64,000 bases of DNA, taken from NCBI RefSeq assembly GCF_003425985.1, contig NZ_CP022985.1:347501-411500 (forward strand), in the 5' to 3' direction. A model generated the notes under the pieces. The model searched no databases. It was given only the letters and a program-made list of their open reading frames with translations, and was not told the DNA's origin. Origin of the DNA: Mariniflexile sp. TRM1-10 (GTDB taxonomy: Bacteria; Bacteroidota; Bacteroidia; Flavobacteriales; Flavobacteriaceae). Both the position numbers and the translations under genes were made by a program. Position 1 is the first letter of the stretch. Each line of letters begins with the position of its first letter. Shown one piece after another: positions 59,701 through 64,000 of this stretch.

Positions 59701-59792
59701 ACATGCAACAACTTAAGTCCGCTAAAGGATTTTAAACTTTCAGCTTTTTCAGCTAATTTCTCAGCTTTGCTTGTCAATAGTATTTCATTCAT
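56733..59792 (-). CDS. HD-domain plus HSP90-like ATPase protein (1019 residues)
   Basis: The start at 59792 (MNEILLTSKAEKLAEKAESL) is chosen over an ATG 22 codons earlier that adds an unrelated hydrophobic stretch. The N-terminal third has an HD-type phosphohydrolase layout: HDISHIDFMLDSLEW, SIYFHDLGMLV, CESHHLSDL and LRTADLLHITSDR. The middle (about 400-560) has GHKL ATPase motifs: RELTQNGIDAS (N box), FIDNGTGMTLD (G1), SRFGIGLLTCFLIADD (G2) and HGTEIKLY. About 400 unrecognised residues follow. HD domains hydrolyse phosphates or nucleotides; HSP90-like ATPases gate conformational change. I know no named function for this fusion; defence is inference. Confidence 0.8.
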   Translation of the reverse strand: MNEILLTSKAEKLAEKAESLKSFSGLKLLHVKRQVAHILGQIGRDGIFDEYTKHDISHIDFMLDSLEWIIPEETQEKLTPANWLMLTLSIYFHDLGMLVTKEEFRERKKSTFSTYKQLIIDGQFGLDYRDKILSLINEETQDRFIYQELVRRTHAERIKYWILDEPNPNFQHELQVVVEIKKLISSIDYMFRRDLALICESHHLSDLDDFDKYKPNQQYGPSKEELVNLHYSALILRTADLLHITSDRTPSIEFNLINPTDPISQEEWAKQRAVKTIRPQIKKNKEGVADDLIPKDTLEIIALFEEEKGFFGLVSYINYANKQLKDNYKYNEAANKLYGNSFNYPWRNIDDSNIETKDFEKRQFEFVLDQTKILDLLVGHTLYNDPTVVLRELTQNGIDASKLKKHELISEGKGLDYNPEIKIKWEERKRELSFIDNGTGMTLDIIQNHLLKVGSSRYQDEAFKKKYPNFSPISRFGIGLLTCFLIADDIDILTKSSESDKAILLKIKKVHGKYLLKYLSIDKVCNEIKKHGTEIKLYVRADVDLSNIEKELRKWILIPNCKLQLEVNEKLTSIGYTSPKEVLKSHLKGIGFDIDDKYLKIKEVEKDGLTLAFALRYIEHWKEWDFLDYREIDRNNVQPIGTCIEGIRVDFNTPGFNGRNLYAIVNTSGKNAPKTNVARSNIEITPEREALLFSIYQLYLEHITNELENLRKEGFSITWAANEAKWLLNSFTHNSRYNSREIKIEDLNSFEKALSKVQCVLIEKNTNREIISVNELKDLNHFWSIDCASYSSADSLIKEVKSSNTSALALLKTIFGNEDSNTNHIDYLLCNQQSDNIIDKIIRDNFQVDSIKLIPEQRRLDLRWSLVKEKIWEEIIITDDDFNYSRSNSNRCFIQLRDFDIDKSISQIAINSSNALFILKNSELNTYLVKLIDKLADKSQEDRIALSQTVSLLNSFFYYKEFDKTKVEELIQSRFQRKNNRDIENIVWSRIDREELIATILKTNFIKYDTTIWYRREMY

Positions 59793-59833
59793 ATTTTCGT
59801 TGTTGTCTTTTTTATATGGCGCATAACAATCAA

Positions 59834-59868
59834 ATAACCACAACAAATAGCAATACAATTGTAGTTAT
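59834..59868. repeat. Short inverted repeat upstream of the HD/HSP90-ATPase gene
   Basis: ATAACCACAA (59834-59843) pairs with TTGTAGTTAT (59859-59868) at 9 of 10 positions around a 15-nt loop, directly before the gene. The rest of 59869-60033 is AT-rich and shows no gene. Confidence 0.4.
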
Positions 59869-60033
59869 ATTCTTTATGTATGCAATATATTACTTTTTTA
59901 ATAAGGTATTAAATAAAAAAAACACCTAATTGTAAAATACAGTTTCTTGTATATGCTTACTCTTTTATATTACTATGAAGTCACAGTCTTCTCAGAGCTG
60001 GTTAGAAAAAAATTGTTTTACTTTATAAAAAGA

Positions 60034-60057
60034 CCCAGATAATTGAAATTATCTGGG
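60034..60057. terminator. Bidirectional hairpin downstream of ppdK
   Basis: CCCAGATAAT and ATTATCTGGG form a perfect 10-bp stem around TGAA, with GC plus T-rich DNA on the plus side and AAAAAG (T-rich on the minus strand) on the other. It most likely terminates ppdK, which ends at 60088. Confidence 0.8.
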
Positions 60058-60087
60058 CTTTTTTAAATCATGAAAAAACCATTAATA

Positions 60088-62817
60088 CTATAGAGCTTCT
60101 TTAATGACAGCCTGTGCAGAAACCAATCTAGCAATGGGAACCCTAAAAGGAGAACAACTAACATAATCCATGCCGTTACGGTAGCAGAACTCTATCGAAC
60201 TTGGTTCGCCACCATGTTCACCACAAATGCCAACTTTTAAATTTGGTTTAACACTTCGACCTCTTTCAATGCCCATTTTTATTAACTGCCCTACGCCTTC
60301 TTGATCCAACACTTCAAAAGGATCCACTTTTAAAATACCTTTTTCAATATAAATGGGCAAGAATTTACCAGCATCATCACGTGAATATCCAAAAGTCATT
60401 TGCGTTAAATCATTCGTTCCAAAAGAAAAGAAATCTGCTTGTTCTGCGATCTTATCTGCCATTAATACAGCTCTTGGAATTTCAATCATAGTACCTACTA
60501 AATAGTCTATACGGGCATTTCTTTCTTTAAAAACAGTCGTTGCAGTGTGCCTTATAATTTGTTCTTGCATCTCGAACTCCTTAACAGTACCAACGAGAGG
60601 CACCATAATTTCAGGCTTAGAAACAATGCCTTTAGCTTTCAAGTTTAAAGCAGCCTCGATGATAGCACGTGTTTGCATTTCCGTGATTTCTGGATAAGTA
60701 TTTCCTAATCTACAGCCTCTATGTCCCAACATGGGATTGAATTCTTCCAATTCTGCTACTTTATTTTTTACAGCTTGTAGCGAAATATGCATATCATCTG
60801 CAAGATCTTTTTGTGTTGCCAATTGGTGAGGCACAAACTCATGTAATGGCGGATCTAGCAAACGAATCGTTACTGGCAAGCCGTCCATAGCTTCAAAAAT
60901 GCCTTCAAAATCTGCTCGCTGCATGGGCAGTAATTCATTTAAAGCTGATTTTCTGCCTTTTACGGTATCGGATAAAATCATTTCACGCATGGCTTTAATT
61001 CTATCCACTTCAAAGAACATGTGCTCGGTTCTGGTTAAGCCAATACCTTGTGCTCCAAAATTTCTAGCAATTTTAGCATCTTTTGGAGTGTCTGCATTGG
61101 TTCTCACTTTCATGTTAGCATACTTATCAGACAATTTCATGATTTCTGCAAATTCACCACTTAATTCGGGTTCAACAGTTTCAACCTTACCTTCAATAAT
61201 ATTTCCTGTGGAACCATTTAAAGAAATCCAATCACCTTCATGGTACTCGTGGCCATCAACAGTAAGTGTTCTTGCTTTATAATTTATTTTTAAAGCACCA
61301 GCCCCAGAAATACAACATTTACCCATACCACGGGCAACAACAGCAGCATGTGAGGTCATACCACCTCGAGCCGTCAAAATACCTTTGGCGATATGCATCC
61401 CTTCCAAATCTTCAGGTGATGTTTCAATACGTACTAAAATGCTGCTTTTAAATTTGGATGCTTCATCAGCAAAAAACACAATTTTACCAGTTGCAGCACC
61501 AGGAGAAGCTGGCAATCCTTGGGCAATGACATGTGCTCGTTTTAAAGCGGACGTATCAAAAACCGGATGTAATAATTCATCTAGTTTATTAGGTTCAATT
61601 CGTAATAATGCTTCTTTTTCGTCAATCTTTCCTTCTTTTAATAAATCAATTGCAATTTTTACCATGGCGGCTCCTGTGCGCTTACCATTGCGGGTTTGCA
61701 ATATCCATAGTTTACCATCTTGAATAGTAAACTCCATATCCTGCATTTCCCTATAATGATTTTCAAGTGTTTTTTGATACGCATTGAGTTCATCAAAAAC
61801 AGCAGGCATCAATTCTTCTAATGATGGGTATGTTTCCAGTCTTTCAGATTCTTTAACTTTTGCTAATTCTGCCCAACGCTGTGAACCCAGTTTTGTTATT
61901 TGCTGAGGCGTTCTAACACCGGCAACAACATCTTCACCTTGTGCGTTTATTAAATATTCACCGCTAAAAACGTTTTCGCCAGTTCCTGCATCCCTAGTAA
62001 AACAGACACCTGTTCCAGAAGTATCCCCCATATTGCCATATACCATAGCTTGAACATTTACGGCTGTTCCCCAGTCTTCTGGGTATCCATGCATGTTTCT
62101 GTAATAAATAGCACGATCCCCATTCCAACTATTGAATACCGCTATGATAGCCCCCCAAAGCTGTTCCCATGGATCTGTTGGGAAATCATGACCCGTTTGC
62201 TTTTTTACTGCTTCCTTAAAATCAGAAACTAAATCTTTTAAATCCTGAACAGAAAATTCCGTATCTAAGCGGATCCCTCTTTTTTCTTTAAGGGTTTCCA
62301 TAATTTCTTCAAAAGGATCTATATCTTCCTTAGAAGCTGGTTTCATCCCAAGCACTACACCGCCATACATTTGAATAAAACGGCGATAAGAATCCCATGC
62401 AAAATGGTCATTTCCTGTTTTCTTAGCCAATCCTTTAATAACCTCATCATTTATTCCAAGATTTAAAACGGTATCCATCATCCCTGGCATAGAAGCTCTG
62501 GCTCCTGAACGTACCGATACCAATAAAGGGTTTACTTTATCGCCAAATTTAGCAGTCATTTGAGATTCAATATTCGCAATTGATTCTTCTATATCTTCTT
62601 TTATTAAATCTACAACAGCCTCTTTTCCTAATAAATTATATTCGGTACATACATCCGTAGTGATTGTAAAACCAGGGGGCACAGGAATTCCAATCGAACT
62701 CATTTCAGCTAAATTAGCGCCTTTACCTCCTAATAAATTTTTCATGTTGCTATTTCCATCAGCAGTTTTGTTTCCAAATCTGTAAACTCTTTTTTTTGCT
62801 TCTTGTAGTAGTTCCAT
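60088..62817 (-). CDS. ppdK: Pyruvate, phosphate dikinase
   Basis: The start at 62817 (MELLQEAKKRVYRFGNKTAD) is chosen; the longer frame upstream has no family match. The 909-residue enzyme has the N-terminal ATP-binding domain (LLGGKGANLAEMSSIGIPVP, RSGARASMPGMMDT), the phosphohistidine domain with GGMTSHAAVVARGMGKCC, and the C-terminal PEP/pyruvate barrel (FSFGTNDLTQMTFGYSRDD, ICGEHGGEP). It interconverts PEP, AMP and PPi with pyruvate, ATP and phosphate, giving a reversible glycolytic/gluconeogenic step. Divergent from the acyl-CoA synthetase gene. Confidence 0.96.
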   Translation of the reverse strand: MELLQEAKKRVYRFGNKTADGNSNMKNLLGGKGANLAEMSSIGIPVPPGFTITTDVCTEYNLLGKEAVVDLIKEDIEESIANIESQMTAKFGDKVNPLLVSVRSGARASMPGMMDTVLNLGINDEVIKGLAKKTGNDHFAWDSYRRFIQMYGGVVLGMKPASKEDIDPFEEIMETLKEKRGIRLDTEFSVQDLKDLVSDFKEAVKKQTGHDFPTDPWEQLWGAIIAVFNSWNGDRAIYYRNMHGYPEDWGTAVNVQAMVYGNMGDTSGTGVCFTRDAGTGENVFSGEYLINAQGEDVVAGVRTPQQITKLGSQRWAELAKVKESERLETYPSLEELMPAVFDELNAYQKTLENHYREMQDMEFTIQDGKLWILQTRNGKRTGAAMVKIAIDLLKEGKIDEKEALLRIEPNKLDELLHPVFDTSALKRAHVIAQGLPASPGAATGKIVFFADEASKFKSSILVRIETSPEDLEGMHIAKGILTARGGMTSHAAVVARGMGKCCISGAGALKINYKARTLTVDGHEYHEGDWISLNGSTGNIIEGKVETVEPELSGEFAEIMKLSDKYANMKVRTNADTPKDAKIARNFGAQGIGLTRTEHMFFEVDRIKAMREMILSDTVKGRKSALNELLPMQRADFEGIFEAMDGLPVTIRLLDPPLHEFVPHQLATQKDLADDMHISLQAVKNKVAELEEFNPMLGHRGCRLGNTYPEITEMQTRAIIEAALNLKAKGIVSKPEIMVPLVGTVKEFEMQEQIIRHTATTVFKERNARIDYLVGTMIEIPRAVLMADKIAEQADFFSFGTNDLTQMTFGYSRDDAGKFLPIYIEKGILKVDPFEVLDQEGVGQLIKMGIERGRSVKPNLKVGICGEHGGEPSSIEFCYRNGMDYVSCSPFRVPIARLVSAQAVIKEAL

Positions 62818-62887
62818 AACAAATAATTTATAAATTAAAAAAATATAGATATGACCTCTAAAGTTACATTGTAAAAAGGGTAATTTC

Positions 62888-62911
62888 AATGATATAAATC
62901 ATATTATCATT
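62888..62911. promoter_or_regulatory. Palindromic candidate operator between ppdK and acyl-CoA synthetase
   Basis: AATGATAT (62888-62895) and TTATCATT (62904-62911) are near-complements with an internal AAATCATA repeat, in the shared upstream region of two divergent genes. No regulator can be named. Confidence 0.3.
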
Positions 62912-62963
62912 AAGTATTAATATATTTTACCTTAGATAAAAAAAACAGATTTAAATAAGCAAA

Positions 62964-62993
62964 TTTGTAAATTACTTTTAATTTCTTACTTTG
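62964..62993 (+). promoter_or_regulatory. Promoter of acyl-CoA synthetase gene
   Basis: TTTG (62964-62967), 18 nt, then TTACTTTG (62986-62993), which fits the TTTG-N19-TAnnTTTG pattern with one -7 mismatch. The ATG is 26 nt downstream. Confidence 0.55.
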
Positions 62994-63018
62994 CATCATA
63001 CAAATTACCAAGGAACCA

Positions 63019-64000
63019 ATGATGAATGTTACCAGGATTTTCGATTTCCCTTATTATCAGCTTGAAACCTATAATTTAAACAAGGCTTTCACTACAAAAT
63101 ATGACGGTGAATGGAAATCAATTTCTACTCAGGAATTTATTAATCAAGCGAATGCTATTAGTCGAGGTTTGCTTCGCTTAGGCGTAAAACCAAACGATAA
63201 AATTGCTGTTATTTCTTCGACGAATCGAACCGAATGGAATGTTCTGGATATAGGTGTACTACAAACGGGTGCACAAAACGTACCTATTTACCCAACCATT
63301 GCTTCGGAAGACTATGAATATATTCTGAATCATTCAGAATCCATATATTGCTTTGTTTCTGATGTTGAAGTTCTTGAAAAGTTAAACGTCATAAAAAGTA
63401 AAACAAACTTAAAAAACATATATACTTTTGATGCTATTGAAGGTGAAAACCATTGGACCGATGTTTTAAAACTAGGTGAAGACACTAGCAATCAAACAGA
63501 AGTTGAAGCAACTAAGGACAGCGTAAAACCTTCCGATTTGGCAACCCTAATTTACACCTCGGGAACTACAGGAAGACCAAAAGGCGTCATGCTTTCCCAT
63601 AACAACTTAGTTTCAAACGTACTGGACAGCAAAAAACGGGTACCATTTCGTTATGGAAAATCCAAAGCTTTAAGCTTCCTTCCCATCTGCCATGTTTTTG
63701 AACGTATGATTCTGTACTTATATATATACTGCGGTGTCGAAATTTATTTTGCAGAATCTATTGAAAAAATGGGCGACAACCTTAAAGAAGTTGGTCCGAA
63801 TGTTATGACAGCTGTTCCCCGACTTTACGAAAAGGTATATGATAAAATTGTAGCAAAAGGCGCCGATTTAACAGGCATTAAAAAAATGCTGTTCTTTTGG
63901 GCTTTAAATTTGGGCTTAAAATTTGAGCCCTACGGAAAAAATGGCTGGTGGTACGAATTTCAGTTAAAAATAGCTAGAAAACTCATTTTTAGCAAATGGA
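63019..64000 (+). CDS. Long-chain acyl-CoA synthetase (AMP-binding), N-terminal part
   Basis: Only the first 327 codons are inside the window. The start at 63019 (ATGATGAATGTT; 63022 is equally possible) gives MMNVTRIFDFPYYQLETYNL. The adenylation-family P-loop LIYTSGTTGRPKGVMLSHNN (about residue 176) and FLPICHVFERM identify a FadD15-type long-chain acyl-CoA synthetase, which activates fatty acids through an acyl-adenylate before transfer to CoA. The C-terminal lid domain lies beyond the window. Preceded by a good promoter and divergent from ppdK. Confidence 0.9.
   Translation, partial: MMNVTRIFDFPYYQLETYNLNKAFTTKYDGEWKSISTQEFINQANAISRGLLRLGVKPNDKIAVISSTNRTEWNVLDIGVLQTGAQNVPIYPTIASEDYEYILNHSESIYCFVSDVEVLEKLNVIKSKTNLKNIYTFDAIEGENHWTDVLKLGEDTSNQTEVEATKDSVKPSDLATLIYTSGTTGRPKGVMLSHNNLVSNVLDSKKRVPFRYGKSKALSFLPICHVFERMILYLYIYCGVEIYFAESIEKMGDNLKEVGPNVMTAVPRLYEKVYDKIVAKGADLTGIKKMLFFWALNLGLKFEPYGKNGWWYEFQLKIARKLIFSKW

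Overview
The window looks like chromosomal DNA of an AT-rich marine-type Bacteroidota, most likely family Flavobacteriaceae. Supporting signs: a type-IX-secretion C-terminal sorting domain, a FecI/FecR/STN-TonB-receptor cascade, DUF4199 and DUF5777 proteins, zinc-free type B L31, a 950-residue CarB, no Shine-Dalgarno sequences, and many promoters with the Bacteroidetes -7 box TAnnTTTG (two of them with TTG exactly 19 nt upstream). Genus cannot be fixed from the sequence alone.

Layout. 1-6.4 kb: end of an ABC ATPase, a TPR protein, rmuC, a small membrane protein, then a translationally coupled SatD-family / DUF3307 / hotdog thioesterase operon preceded by a four-unit 28-bp operator-like array. 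6.4-11.5 kb: a sigma/FecR/TonB-receptor signalling set on the minus strand, divergent from an Asp-rich secreted lipoprotein. 11.7-15.1 kb: a periplasmic redox-like cluster (OB-fold protein, cupredoxin with sorting domain, DUF5777 barrel, two CxxCH lipoproteins, YceI). 15.1-26 kb: a very AT-rich accessory cluster with a nucleotidyltransferase, two B12-type radical SAM proteins, two methyltransferases, an ABC exporter, a multiply frameshifted glycosyltransferase, a GT2, a nucleoside phosphorylase-like protein, a sulfotransferase and a glycosyltransferase remnant. 26-43.6 kb: mostly housekeeping (carB, rpmH, lytic transglycosylase, mtaB, peptide/oligopeptide-binding lipoprotein, GlmU-like protein, rpmE2, GT2, phosphohexomutase, MsbA-like exporter). 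43.8-49 kb: two separate three-gene modules of ECF sigma / one-TM putative anti-sigma / CpxP-Spy-like periplasmic sensor, one on each strand, around a beta-propeller lipoprotein. 49-54 kb: RsmB-like methyltransferase and purL, the latter carrying an in-frame dispersed-repeat insertion. 54.5-59.9 kb: three minus-strand accessory genes (TonB-C protein, AlbA_2/Schlafen protein, HD plus HSP90-like ATPase giant protein) with long inverted repeats between them. 60-64 kb: ppdK and the start of a long-chain acyl-CoA synthetase.

The best candidates for something undescribed are: the HD/HSP90-ATPase protein and its AlbA_2 neighbour with cassette-like boundaries; the 28-bp palindromic array that runs into the satD-like start codon; a shared 5' leader with short upstream ORFs in front of three unrelated genes; and the radical SAM/methyltransferase/exporter cluster. 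I could not run searches; functions rest on motifs and family knowledge.
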